Source: Cocos nucifera
Taxonomy: Eukaryota; Streptophyta; Magnoliopsida; Arecales; Arecaceae
Direction: 5' to 3'
Length of the DNA stretch: 64,000 bases
Assembly (NCBI GenBank): GCA_006176705.1
Contig: QRFJ01005756.1
Coordinates: 1-64,000 of the forward strand
Made by a program: the position numbers and the translations under genes. This document shows, piece by piece, positions 24,646 to 36,867 of this stretch. Every line of letters starts with the position of its first letter. Positions within the stretch are counted from its first letter, which is position 1. Under the pieces are notes generated by a model. It did not search any database. It saw only the letters and a list, made by a program, of their open reading frames with translations, and was not told the origin of the DNA.

Positions 24646-24839
24646 AAAAAGGAGTTCCTTGGTAAAGAGACTAATGCCTCTAAGGTCGAGCTTGAGGAAG
24701 TTCGATAGGTGGAAGAACTGATACAAGTAGCTGAACCTGAACCAGAGTTGATTCGATTAGATCCAGAGCCTACTGACTCTACACTCTTAAGATGGTATGG
24801 TAGAATACCATGTTAGCCAGATAGATACTATGATTTCTT

Positions 24840-25720
24840 AGTCCGAAATGGTGATCCTATCGAACTCAATGAGAACGACGAGGATCCGATCACCTACATG
24901 GATGAGATGCAGAGATCCGACTCTAAAAAATGGCTTGAGGTCATGAAATTCAAAATGGAGTCTATGAAGGTCAACGATGTATGGACATTAGTTAACCCAT
25001 CCGAAGGGATAAAATCCATAGGATGTAAGTAGATCTTCAAAAAAAAAGAGGCATAGACGAGAAGGTGGAGACTTATAAAGCCCATCTGTTTGTCAAGGGG
25101 TACCGTCAATGTTATGGTATAGACTATGATAAGATATTTTCTCCTGTGGTAATGCTTAAGTTCATTTGAATCATGCTTATGATAGTTATGCATCTGGCCT
25201 ATGAAATTTGGCAAATGGATATGAAAACACCTTTCCTAAATAGAGAGCTGGCTAAAGAGGTGTATATGATATAACCTGAAAGTTTCACATCCATAGATGA
25301 GTTTAAGATATGCAAGCTTCAAAGGTCCATTTATGGATTGAAGCAGGCATCTCAGAGTTGGAACATACATTTTGATTGGACGATCAAGATATATGGCTTT
25401 GTTAAGAATGACGAAGAGCCCTGCATATATAAGTGGGCTAATGATCCAGCAATTGTATTTCTCATTTTGTATGTGGATGACATTCTCTTAATCGGGAATA
25501 ATGTTCCTGTATTATAAGGAATAAAGATCTGACTGTCGTCATAGTTTTCCATGAAGGATCTGGGAGAAGCTTCCTACATCCTAGGGATGAAGATCTATAA
25601 AGATAGATCTAAAAGGTTGCTTGAGTTGTCCCAGTCCACGTACATTGATACGGTGCTAAAGAGATTTAGCATGGAGAATCCCAAGAAGGCTATCTTTCGA
25701 TAGACCATGGAATTTCTCTC
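24840..25720 (+). pseudogene. Reverse transcriptase of element B1
   Basis: RT reads in pieces. The N-terminal EVMKFKMESMKVNDVWTLVN block is near 24935-25000. Shifts near 25045 disrupt the next part, then QMDMKTPFLN is near 25213. SIYGLKQASQSWN lies near 25327, and the active site LYVDDILLIGNN lies at about 25468. A SMKDLGEASYILGMKIY block ends the domain. Both active-site aspartates survive but stops and indels prevent translation. Confidence 0.82.
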
Positions 25721-25779
25721 TCAAATAGGGATTATCTGACAACACCTCTAGAGAGAGAGCATACGAGTAGAATTCCATA

Positions 25780-26455
25780 TACTTCAACAGTGGGTTCTAT
25801 TATATATGTCATGACATGTACGTGACTAAATGTGGCATACTCACTAGAGATAGTGAGTAGATACCAATCTGATCTAGGAGAGAACCACTGGAAGGTTGTT
25901 AAAACCATCCTAAAGTATTTGAGAATACTAAGGACCAGTGGCTTATTTATGGTGAATCGAACTTGAAATTTATGGGATTTATAGAATCCAATTTTTAGTC
26001 TGATCATGATGACAGCAAGAGTGGGTTGGGATATGTTTTTACCCTTAATAATGGAGCAGTCTGCTGAAAAAGTTTCAAGCAACACACCGTGATCGATTCA
26101 GTATATAAGGCAGAGTATGTTGTTGCATCAGATGCCGCCAAAGAAGCAGTGTTGTTAAAGAAGTTCATCATCGAGCTCGGAGTAGCACCCTTCCTGGATG
26201 GTCCAGTTCTGCTCTTCTGTGACAACTCTGGAGCCATTGCTCAGGTGAAGAAACCTAAGGCACACCAGCAGACGAAGCATATTCTTTGCTGTTTTCATCT
26301 TGTCTGGGAGATCATGGATTGAGGTGATGTTGATCTTCAGAAGATTGATGGAAAGGAGAACCTAGCCGATGCATTCACTAAAACCATTATGGTGAAGGAG
26401 TTCGACAACTTCAAGTCAAAGATGGATATACGATACTGCATCGATTGGCTTTAAG
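25780..26455 (+). pseudogene. RNase H of element B1
   Basis: Connection and RNase H domains with stops. SNF*SDHDDSKSGLGYVFTL is near 25990-26045. SVYKAEYVVASDAAKEA (the glutamate motif, altered) is near 26097, and FCDNSGAIAQ near 26216. KHILCCFHLV and the DVDLQKIDGKENLADAFTK tail follow. The domain ends at a TAA about 15 bp before the polypurine tract and the 3' LTR. Confidence 0.82.
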
Positions 26456-26457
26456 CT

Positions 26458-26468
26458 AAGTGGAAGAT
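26458..26468 (+). other. Polypurine tract of element B1
   Basis: AAGTGGAAGAT directly precedes the TGTTGGG start of the 3' LTR. Confidence 0.8.
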
Positions 26469-28643
26469 TGTTGGGAATAGTATCCTAAAGCTAATCATCA
26501 GCCTATTGATGATTAAGCTATTCTATGTAATTGTATATAAATTATTAATTGAATAAAAGTTATTCTAATTTTTTCATCACAAATCTTTCATCTTCTAATG
26601 AACTCTTGTCTATTGTGATAAAGTCCTTAGGACTATTTAGAATCGACAAAGAAGAATTTATCATTTAGTCCTTACAATAGTTCGTGATCAAATGATACGT
26701 TGTTACCAAGGATGCTAATATTTATCGAGTATAGGTCGTTGTGTGCTATATAGGTTGGTTGTCCTCTTAACCAAGAAGTGTGGAATACTAGTATGGCATG
26801 TAGGTGAGATGTAGGGGTACATCTGCACTAAACATGACTAACTCCAGAGCTTTTCTGCTATCAAGGATTGCTTTGATGGAATATGGACATAAGTATTCTA
26901 CTGATCTGAGATCACTATGGTGACTTCCAAGCAACTTACTATGCTTTAGTGTCGGACTACCTGAATAATTCAGTGATAGAAAATTTTTGGGTACAGTCAA
27001 GTACTTGAGGAGTCGATGCATGAGTCAAGATGGAACTGACCACTTCTGATCATAAGAGCTATGTTCAATAGTATTTTAATTTAGCAAAGCCTTGGTCAGG
27101 ATAGTCCTAGTGAGGGGTCACAGGACTAATTGCTTTGAGACAATTTGGATGTATCTTCTAGGGTTGACAGTTAAACCTAGAGTCATTCTATGCACAAAGG
27201 TCAAAGAGATGTATTATGCGGTAATCATATTTATGTAGGTTTTGAATATTGCGATTGTACTATTCAATCAATTCGAACGTCTGGTACTATTGCTAGATCG
27301 TCACTTTGATTAATATAAGAAATTGGTTCTTATGCTTACTGGCTTAGGTTTGAACCTATGGGATCACACAAACTAGAGATTCCTATCTAATCTAATGATT
27401 GATCAAGAGAAATTTAATAAGTGATTTGATCACTAATTAACTCAATTTGATTGAGTAATTAGTTTTGGATCAAGACCAACTGAATTGGATTCATTTGGAT
27501 TTGACTCGATTAGGTTATAAAATGATCTAATCGTCAAAGAGGTTTAATCCCTGATTTGATTAGGGGTTTGTCTTGATTAATTTCTAATTTAATTAAGCTT
27601 TAACTGAGCCTAATTAAGCCTAAATAAGTTGGATTTAATTTGGTTTAATTGGGCCTAACCAATTTGGATTGGATTGGTTCAATTAGATGACTATTGTAAG
27701 ACTAGTTTGACTAGTCTTCCCATGTGCCACATCACTCTTTGAATTGTGCCACTCTTTCTCAATGAGAAAAGGTTTCTCATGAATTTTTTCCACATAAGGG
27801 AGGGTGTGCATTCTCCCTTCTCATGTGTCATAAGGATTGGCTTCATCTGGTTACCAATTGAATTCGAATGGGATTTGAATTTCAATAGATAACCACTTGA
27901 TCTAAACCACTTCCTCACGCCTCCTTGGTTTGTGCGCATCTATAAAATATCTGATTTTATGGATGTGAAAAAATAAGAAGGAAGATAAGTGAGAACATTG
28001 AGAGACCAGAGAAGAGAAAAGTCTCTTCTTTGCATGCGTAAGAAAAATTAGAAAATAGAGAGCACTAGGCATAAAGGGTTTTGGATGAGTGCATACCCTA
28101 GAATCTATCTAGGGTTCAAGATTTAGATCTATGAGTTTTGAGGGTCGTGACTTCATAGATCCTGGTGGAAGACCTCCTCTTCATCATCTTCTATGTTCAT
28201 CAAGATCCAAAGCATCCAAAGTCCCTATAAAGAAGATCAAAGGAGTTTGATCTACATCAGCAATAAAGGTTTCTATAGAGCTAGTACTCGAGAGGAACTG
28301 ATTGAGATCATACCCTCGTGTGGATTACTCTAGAGGCCAGACACATATAGGACTGCATCACGATATCTAGATCTACATCAAGAAGATCATATTGCAGCAT
28401 TCTTCTACCCACGAAAAGGTAATGTGTTCGAACACATTGAGCAATAAAATAGTTTTACTACAGTCATTATTTTTATTTTTAGATATGAATGCACATATGA
28501 TGCATTAAATCCTGTAGCATGTAAGATTTTTAGATTAGATCTATAGCTATTATTATTAATTTGATTAATAATAGTTTCCTCTGCATATGTCTTTTGAAAA
28601 AAAAATTTGAAAGTAGAGCTACAAATCCTGTTCGCTCCCTTCA
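26469..28643 (+). repeat. 3' LTR of element B1
   Basis: Starts TGTTGGGAATAG and ends CCCTTCA. TATAAAAT at 27941-27948. U5 motif at about 28320-28355. Similar to the 5' LTR along its whole length, with substitutions and small indels. Confidence 0.9.
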
Positions 28644-28648
28644 AACTC

Positions 28649-29960
28649 TTCTTGGAGGAGAACCTTTCATTAAGACATCAATTGTTGATATCTTGAAGAG
28701 ACAAAGGTAAGAGAAGATTGTCTTCTCTTGTGGCTTTCTTTCAAGATTTTTTCTTTCTTATTTTTATGTAATTTTTTTATGAAAAAAATCTGAGAGAGAG
28801 AAGGAGAGGGTGTGGAGGATGGATGCTCCACATGATTTGATCATGTCCTAATGAGAAAAAAGAGAAAAGATAGTCTCCTCTTAGGGTTCTTTTGAGAATT
28901 CTTTCTTCTCAATTTTTGTATGATTTTTTCATGAGAAAAATCAAAGAGGAAGAGACCTAGAACATGAAAATAATTCTAGAGGAGAAGGTCTCGTCTTGTT
29001 CTGGCATAGAGATGTGTTTAGGACATCAATGATTGATGTCCTTAAAGAGATGTGTCTTCTCTTAAGATTTTTTTCTTATTTTTTATTTTTTGATTTTTGG
29101 AAGATCCAAGGATTGAATTTCTCTCTCAATCCTTCTTGTATTCTTTACCTCATGGAGGTCGAAGAGATCTGAAGAATATTTTTTAGATTGACCATCAGGA
29201 GGCATCCGCAAGAAGCTAGCACTTTGAGTGGATCTTCATTCGACGAACCTTCGATTTGTATTACAGCTTTGTGTGGATTACCTATAGAGGCCAGATGCAC
29301 TATGTGGTTCCAAGCAATAAAAGACAATAATGAGATTTAACTACGGTGTTCTTGACCCATATAAAGATATAAGGTGTGATCTTTTATCTGACCTAGATAT
29401 GATCTAGATTTTCTAGAATAGTTCTAGATTTAGGTATTGATTTGATTAATATCAACCATCCTTGTTTTAATTTTTAGATTTATATTTACATCATGACATG
29501 TTCAGATTGACCATTAGGAGGGATTCGCAAGAAGCTAGCACTTCGAGCGGATCTTCGTTCGATGAACCTTCGATTTGTATTGTAGCTTTGTGTGGATTAC
29601 CTATAGAGGCCAGATGCACTATGTGGTTCCAAGCAATAAAAGACAATAATGAGATTTAAAAACTATGGTGTTCTTAACCCACATAAGGATATAAGGTTTG
29701 ATCTTTTATCTGACCTAGATATGATCTAGGATTTCTAGAATAGTTCTAGATCTAGGTATTGATTTGATTAATACCAACCATCCTTGTTTTAATTTTTAGA
29801 TTTATATTTGCATCATGACATATTGTAGGTCATAGATGTAGGGTTTAGTTATTATATCACATGCATTAGTAGGTTAAATAGTTTAATCTACATCTTCTGC
29901 TACATTAGATTTTTAAAAAGTTTTGAAATACAAGCATATAACCCTGCATGTTTTTCAACA
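28649..29960 (+). repeat. 5' LTR of element C, right part, with a 319-bp tandem duplication
   Basis: Continues the C LTR after B1. The counterpart in the 3' LTR is 42033-43022. Units 29185-29503 and 29504-29822 are near-identical direct repeats, each with a GTGTGGATTACCTATAGAGG U5 motif; the 3' LTR has only one. Confidence 0.85.
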
Positions 29961-29961
29961 G

Positions 29962-29973
29962 TGGTATCAAAGC
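29962..29973 (+). other. Primer binding site of element C
   Basis: TGGTATCAAAGC lies right after the 5' LTR end CAACA; one base differs from the canonical initiator tRNA-Met site. Confidence 0.8.
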
Positions 29974-31839
29974 ATCTAGGTTCTTTTATGGCATGATCAT
30001 ATTTTGCATTAAAATAAATCTAAAAATAAAATCCTAAAGATCGTACATACTAATCATAAGGTTGTCTTGTTGTAAGATTAATCCCTTATAATGAAAAGGT
30101 TGTCCTAGTATGTGCTGACCTAAATAACCTAAATCATAAATATGTTAGATGAGATCTAAAGTGGTTGATGATTTATTTTTAGATTTTAAATCTAAAATTA
30201 AATAGTTTATGATCTGATTTTCATCATTTAGATGAGATCCATATGATATGTTTCATGTTTTGATCTACATCCTCTAGTTGTATATGTTGATATGTAGCTT
30301 TATTTTTGAATCTAGAATTTATATGTTTGATATATTTATCTTATAGATTTAAATTGAGAACTATTTTCTGCAAAATTCTAGATTCAAAATCCTAGAATAT
30401 GATCTAAACATTGAAACAAATCAGATCTAAAACTATAAATTAAATTTGATTATATGTAAATTATTTATACTTGAAAATATTTTAAATAATAAAATTAGAA
30501 ACTAGTTCTGAGCTTCCAAACCCCAACCCATAACTCTTGAACTTAATTAAGAATTAAATAATTATTTAGGATCTAGGTTTGTGATTTGAAGATCCTAAGA
30601 TAATTTCATAAAACATGGGTTAAAGGGTAATGGGTTAGCTTTGATCAAGTCATTAACTGGGTTAGACCTAGGGTTAGATTAAATATAGACTAAGTTAAGA
30701 AATTGATCAAATCTAATTAATAATTAATTAGGATTAGATCATTTCTTTTCTATTGGTCTGTTTAATAGTTATAGTTGATCAAAGTCCATACATCTAATAA
30801 ATGGATACTGATCGTGGCTTAGTGGTTAAGCCCAAGTCTTCAAGTAGACCAAATTAAAATTGATAAATCGATTGGTATCTAAGATAAGTCTAGCATTCCC
30901 AAACTGGTAGTTTTTAATTGGCAGTCTGCTTATCTAACCATTTTTTATGGTGTCTAAGGCAAGCCTTGGCAGACCCTTCCATCGAGCTCACTTACCTGAC
31001 CAATGTGGCTAATCAGCTTTTGATTAGGTTGCTCATTGATTCGTGCTAACTCATATCACATAGAAAATTAGTGAAACTGATTTTATTCAATGAAACTAAT
31101 TTAGGTGCCCATGGACCGAAATTGATTCTAGTCCTCATTTATGACTTGAGAAGTCGGTGGGAGGATTTGACTTGGTAAAGTCAGTGGAAATAATTTGATC
31201 CATGTCTTCTCTATCCTCAAATCATAAATAAATTTTAAATTTTTTAAAATTATTAAATCCTTAAAATGACAAAGTTATGGAGATAATTGAGTCGTAGCCA
31301 TCCATTAAGTTGAGTGATAATGGATCCATTGACTCAATAATCATTGAAGGCTCAAAGGCTTAGTGCTTATTGACTAACGAAATTATCATTCATAATAAGA
31401 TAACTTGGAAGTGTCTCTCTAATGATCGTTATGTTGACCAACCAATGTTGGGCTTAATCATTCATTGTTTAGATACACCAAGTATAGTCATGTTAATAGT
31501 TGGACCTAACTGGATCCTTATAGTGGAGGCCAAAGCCTACTGATTAGATTTTTAGAGCAAAATTAAATTACTAGAAGTTATTTAGAAAAATAATTGATTA
31601 AAAAATCTACCCGTAGATGCACATGGGTTGATCGGCCAAAGTTGGGCTTGTGTGTAGTCTATATGGATTTTAGTACCTGCTAGAAAATTAAAATAATTTC
31701 TCAAATTAAAAAAAAAAGGCTACCAATTTATATAAAATAGTGAAAGAATCTTTAGACTAAAGTTCAAGTCTCTAGGTTTAAAATAATTCATATACATTAG
31801 GTCATTTTTCTCTTTTCTCAGATTAAGGCTAAATCCTAA
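29974..31839 (+). other. Leader of element C, no gene
   Basis: AT-rich non-coding sequence similar to the leaders of B1 and H, for example the GTCTAAGATAAGTCTAGC block near 30870-30890. No open frame of note. Confidence 0.6.
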
Positions 31840-32400
31840 TTGCTCCGATCACTGTTAGACAGTGATATACTTATGGAATCCAACTTCGATAATTAGTATC
31901 GGAAGTTAAATTTGGTTTAGCAGCACAAAAGGATTCATACTGGGGCTTCTAAGTCCAATAAAAACAAAATGTCCAAGGTTAACCCAAATCAGGTAGAGTG
32001 CTTCTACTATTAGAAATAGGAAGACGTATTGTTCTGAATGTCTTACTTTCCTTGACCCCAACAGGCTAAACAAGAGAAAAAAGCAAGAGTTACTTATCAA
32101 TAATGTTATATGATAACACCTTGAAATTTTTCTGTTTGTAATTCTACTACCTAGATATTGATATCTGTAGTCTTATGCAATTTATTGCAAGGACTAAAGG
32201 TAAATAGAAAAGTTTGAAAATGGTGACAAATTCCTAAACATTGGGGTTGGAAATCTTGTTTTGGTCCTAGCTTTAGGAATTGTCATGCTTGTTTTCAAAT
32301 ATTGGCATTTTGAGTGATTGTCACTAATGTCTATTATTTATAATAAATGTGATCTTTATTGGCCTTTTGTCTAGAGATGGTTATCATTTATTTATAAAAA
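31840..32400 (+). pseudogene. Deleted gag and protease relic of element C
   Basis: The gag N-terminus is readable near 31840-31900 (LLRSLLDSDILMESNFDN, then a stop). It jumps within about 60 bases to the lysine-rich, zinc-knuckle region (VNPNQVECFYY near 31980-32010). So some 500 bp of capsid coding present in B1 are missing. A DNTLKFF block and scattered protease-region homology follow to about 32400. Nothing functional remains. Confidence 0.7.
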
Positions 32401-32530
32401 AAGATTATTATGATATCATTATGAATGATATTACAATAATATATGGATAATAAAGAAATAGTATATAACATTTACATAGTCTATTAAGTGTAATGTACAC
32501 ATCCATTAAAAATTTTAGTTAGATAATATC

Positions 32531-33340
32531 ATGGATGTCTACCTTTGGCATTATAGGCTTAGTCATATTAACAAGAACAAAATAAACAGATTAGCTTTAG
32601 AGTACAACCTCGACATCAATGATTGTGAATCATTCATGACCTATGAGTCTTGTCTTCTTAGGAAGATGATGAAGTCACTTTTTACTAGAAAAGATGACAG
32701 AATCGATGAGATTCTAAATCTTATACATAGTGATGTATGTGGTCTTATGAACTCAAATACTAGAGGAGAATATCAATATTTTATTATAGATGACCTATCT
32801 AGGTATGGATGCATCTAGCCTGAATTATTTAAAATATTCAAATAATTTAATAATAAAATAGAAAAATAAACTGGAAAAGATATTAAAACTTTTCGATCAG
32901 ATCGAGGAGGCGAATACTTATATAGTGAGTTTTTGACATATCTAGGAGAGAACATGATTCTCTCATAGTAGACTCCTTTCGGAACATAACGTATCGAAAA
33001 GGAGAAATCAAACTTTATTAGACATGATTCGATCCATGATGGGATTTTCTAGTCTGCCTATTTTAAGGTTAAGCTCTTGAGACTACTATTTTGCTCTGAA
33101 AATATTTTAAATAAATCTATTGCAAAGACTCCATATGAGATATAGATCGAACATAAGCCTAGACTCTCTCACCTTCGGGTTTGGGGTTGATCGGCCTATA
33201 TCAAAGGTTTGCATACAGATAAACTTGCATCCTAGTCCAATAGATATTTAAGGGTTATTAGTTCTACCATGCTAAAGAACATAAGATGTTCATCAGTATT
33301 AATGCATTCTTTTTTGGAAAAGAAGTTTCTTGGAGAAGGA
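32531..33340 (+). pseudogene. Integrase relic of element C
   Basis: The first 95 codons (32531-32818) are open. They show the pre-integrase finger LWHYRLSHINKNKINRLALE, a changed CLLRKMM region, HSDVCGLM with the first catalytic aspartate, and IDDLSRYG with the second. Beyond that the frame is broken. The third catalytic block RSDRGGEYLYSEF is near 32898-32937, and the C-terminal KPRLSHLRVWG block is near 33155-33188. The sequence is clearly homologous to the integrase of B1 but more decayed. Confidence 0.8.
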
Positions 33341-33489
33341 ACTGATGCTTGAAAAGTTGAACTTGAGGAAGTTAGATTGGTAGAATAAACTGATATAATC
33401 AAGTAAACTTATAAACCCAAATTTGATTAGATCAAACCTGGAGCCCATTAAAGAGGCATCTTTAAGGAGATCCAGTAGAATACCGCATT

Positions 33490-33990
33490 AGCTGGACAGA
33501 TTTGGTATCTAGGTTCGAATGGCGATCCTATTAAGCTTGATAAGAATAACAAGGATCCGATCACCTATAGGGATACAATACAGAGATCTGACTCTGAGAA
33601 GTGGCTTGGAGTCATTAAATCTAAATTAGAGTCCATAGAAATCAATAGTATGTGGACACTAGTTGATTCACCTGAAGGGATAAAATCCATTGAATATGAA
33701 TGGATTTTCAAAAGGATCAAAGTAACGGTGATAGGAAGGTTGAGACCTATAAAGCCCATTTGGTTATCATCTTGGAGTTGGAACACGCATTTTGAACGTA
33801 TGTCTTTGTTATGAATAAAGAGGAACCCTACATTTGAAAGTGGACAAAGGGTTCTATAGTGTTATTCTTTGTGTTGTCTGTAAATGACATTATCTTAATT
33901 AGAAATGACATTTCAACATTACAAGAAATAAAGATTTAACTATCATCTTATTTCTTCATGTACTCACTAAGGATAGTAAGCAGATACCAG
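33490..33990 (+). pseudogene. Truncated reverse transcriptase of element C
   Basis: The N-terminal block (RSDSEKWLGVIKSKLESIEIN near 33585-33645) is present. After about 33770 the sequence jumps to the SWNTHF block, losing the MDMKxAFLNG region. The active-site box near 33877 reads as SVNDIILIRND, with YVDD changed to a VND form. It is inactive by deletion and by active-site change. Confidence 0.72.
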
Positions 33991-34059
33991 TCTGATCCAA
34001 GTGAGAACTACTGAAAGATTGTATAGACAATCCTTAAGTATTTAAGAAATACTAAGGTC

Positions 34060-34540
34060 CAGTGAGTCAAATATGAAGATACTAACTTAAAACTTATGGA
34101 ATATTTTGATTCCAATTTTTACTCAGATCAAGATGATAGCAAGAGAATGTCAGATCATGAATTTACCATCATTAAAGGAGCAATCTGTTGGAAAAGTTTC
34201 AAGTAGAATACTGTAGCCTATTTTGTTAGTGATATAGAGTACATCGTGGCATCTGATGCTACCATGTAGACTGTGCAGTTGTTAAGGTTCATTAGTAGAT
34301 TAGGAGTGGCACTCTCCAATGATGGTCTAGTTCTATTATAACACTAGAGCCATAGCTCAGGCTAAAGAATCAACAGACCAGCATATTCTATATCACTATC
34401 ACCTTTGATTTTAGATTAAGGTGACATCGACCTTTAGAGGATCGATAAAAAATGATAACTTGACCGACCTATTTGCTTAAGCCTCGAAACTAAGGAGTTC
34501 TACGAACTCAGATGGAAGATAGGATATTTGATATCATTTT
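34060..34540 (+). pseudogene. RNase H relic of element C
   Basis: Degenerate copia RNase H. A DSNFYSDQDDSKR block is near 34110-34145, an IKGAICWKSFK block near 34172-34205, and a DIEYIVASDAT block near 34232-34262. The NNSGAIA motif is damaged near 34340. The region ends about 25 bp before the 3' LTR of C. Confidence 0.72.
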
Positions 34541-34565
34541 GATTGACTTTAGTCCAAGTAAAAGT

Positions 34566-35377
34566 TATTAGAAAATGTGTCCTAAAGCCAATCATCTAAG
34601 TTGTATATGATTGAAATTAGTATATGAATTATCAAATAATAATAGTTATTTGGCTTATTCATCATAAAAGTTTTATTTTCCTTAAATAAACTCCTAAGTT
34701 ATGATGAAGTCCTTAGAACCACACTTAATCGATAAAGGAGGATTTATCAGATGGTTCTTAAATTATTCACGATCAAATGATAAGATATTAACTAGGATAA
34801 TAATTTATCGAGTATAGATCTTTATATGCTATATGCATTAGTTGTCCTTATAACCAAATGGTATGGAGATACTAGTATGATATCCAGATGAGATGTAGGA
34901 GTACATCTACTCTAAATGTGATCAATGTAGCACTCTACTATCAAGAGTAGCTAGTTAAAGCCGATGGGCATAAGTGTCCCTCTAACTTGAGATCACCATG
35001 GTGACTTGCAAGCAACTCACTGTAATTTGGTGCTGAACTACCTGTATTTCTTATATCATAACAAAAGATTTTTGGGTACTGTCAAGTACTAGTAGAGTCG
35101 GTGTACAAGTCAAGATGGGATTTACCACTCCTGATTAAGTTTAGGAAGTGAATGTCTCGCTGTGTTTAAATTTAATAAAACTTAGGCCTGGGTAATCCTC
35201 ATGAGGAGTCACGAGATTTGTGAAATCTTGAGACACAATATGGATGACTTATATGAGTGTTGATATCTAACTCAATGTCATCCTAAGTATTATTGGTCAA
35301 AGAGATAAATTATACGATAACCATAGGCTAGGATTCTAAGAATGTTGCTTTGTATACATTCAATCTATCTGGATGTT
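34566..35377 (+). repeat. 3' LTR of element C, left part
   Basis: TATTAGAAAATGTGTCC starts the LTR after a degraded polypurine tract (AAGTAAAAGT). It is broken by the CACTA at 35378; the LTR resumes at 40956. Confidence 0.85.
35375..35377. repeat. Target site duplication of the CACTA element (left copy)
   Basis: GTT here and at 40953-40955. Joining the flanks gives GGATGTTGGATATCATT, which matches the uninterrupted LTR copy at 17365-17380 (GGACGTTGGGTATTATT). Confidence 0.85.
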
Positions 35378-35399
35378 CACTACTATAAAAATGGCCTAT

Positions 35400-36080
35400 G
35401 GTAGCGCATACTATGGCAGCGATTTTCAAAACTACTGCCAAAGCTCCTATAGCAGTGGTTTGCATTAATCGCTGCTATATGTCGGACCTATAGCAGCAGT
35501 TCAACGGTTACCAAAAATCATTGCCATAGGTCGGATCTATAGTAGCGACTCCTAAAATCCACTGCTATAGGTCGATCTATGGTAGCGGTTCATTGTAACC
35601 GCTATCATAAGTCAGACCTATAGCAGCGATTTTTAGGAACCGCTGCTATAAGCTGATTTATGGTAGCAGTTAATTATAATCGCTGCCATATATTTTTTTT
35701 TATTTCTTTAAATATTATATAATTTTAAAATTTAATATCCATCTTCATCGTTCATTATCTAAATAATTATCATTAGAGTGTCATTGCAAAAGGTCGCCTC
35801 GATCCGATGGCCCTAGCTTCGTCGATCAAAAAAATTTGATTTCGATAATCACGAATAATAATGGGATGATTTGATAGATAGAGACCTCCGATGGATCCAA
35901 AAACTTGCAACGATGATTTCGATGATGTTTGTAGCATACTATCAAAGTTTCACTTCAATTGGATATCGTTATCTTGGTCAATTTAGTATAGGTTAGTTTC
36001 AGCCTTTAAATGATAAACGAGTGATCAAAGGATCAAACGATATCCGATTATGAGATAATTTCTTTTATAAATGATCTTGA
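35400..36080. repeat. Left arm of a large inverted duplication in the CACTA
   Basis: It covers subterminal repeats and a unique stretch. The block from about 35710 (TATATAATTTTAAAATTTAA) to 36060 reappears as its reverse complement at 36310-36670. Similarity is high by eye, with substitutions. Confidence 0.85.
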
Positions 36081-36289
36081 CTATTACTTTAATCATTTTT
36101 TATGATGGTAATTAAAAAATTCAACTCGTGAGATGAAGAATAATCTAAAACTATACGTCTCCTAATAACCATTCTGAAACTTTACTGATTGTTATGCTCG
36201 TGCTTTTACAATATCTGCTTAACTTGAATAGTTTATATGAAAATGATTTGAATTTTACTATCATCATCATATAAAATATTTAAAATTAT

Positions 36290-36835
36290 AAAAAAAATTA
36301 TTTAACTAAATAATTATTTCATAATTTGATGTCGTTTAATCCTTTGATCGCTTGTTTCTAATTTAACGGCCAAAATTATTCCATACTAAATTGATCATGA
36401 TAATGATATCCGATTGAAGTAAAACTTTGACAATATGCTACAAACATCATCGAGATCATCGTTGCAGATTTTTGGATCCATCGGAGGTCTCCAGCTATCA
36501 GATCATCGCAGTATCATTCGTGATCATCGAAATCAAATTTTTCTGATCAATGAAGGTAGGGCCATTGGATCGAGGCGATCTTTTGCAACGACACTCTAAT
36601 GATAATTATTTAGATAATAAATAATGAAGATGGGCATTAAATTTTAAAATTATATAATATTTAAAAATATATATATATATATTTTCAATCTATGATAGTG
36701 GTTATCAAAAATCGCTGCTATAGATCTACAGCAGCGGTTATAGAACTGCTACCATAGATCTATGGCAACGATTTTGGATAACCGTTATCGTAGATTTATG
36801 GCAGCAGTTCGATAATCATTGCCATAGGTTAGGTT
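36290..36835. repeat. Right arm of the inverted duplication
   Basis: Reverse complement of 35700-36080 plus its own array of GCAGCGGTT-type subterminal repeats (36690-36830). The spacer between the arms is only about 200 bp. The boundary at 36835 is where subterminal repeats stop. Confidence 0.85.
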
Positions 36836-36867
36836 AAAAACCTCTAAATTTTTTTTGATTCCCTCAC

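Larger units (their letters stand above)
18420..28643 (+). mobile_element. Ty1/copia element B1 (10.2 kb), nested in the 5' LTR of C
   Basis: B1 consists of a 5' LTR (18420-20466), primer site, a 2-kb leader, gag (22513), decayed protease, integrase, RT and RNase H, and a 3' LTR (26469-28643). The gag N-terminus (SLRLLLDNDKL) and protease context are shared with H and with the gag remnant of C, so these are related families with different LTRs. Coding parts carry many stops but all domains can still be read in order. B1 has fewer lesions than C, as expected from nesting. Confidence 0.92.

Noticed and set aside
35395..35690. CRISPR-like array (short repeats with spacers)
   Set aside because: Repeats occur in both orientations, are degenerate, and sit at CACTA ends; this is the usual subterminal repeat pattern in a eukaryotic element.
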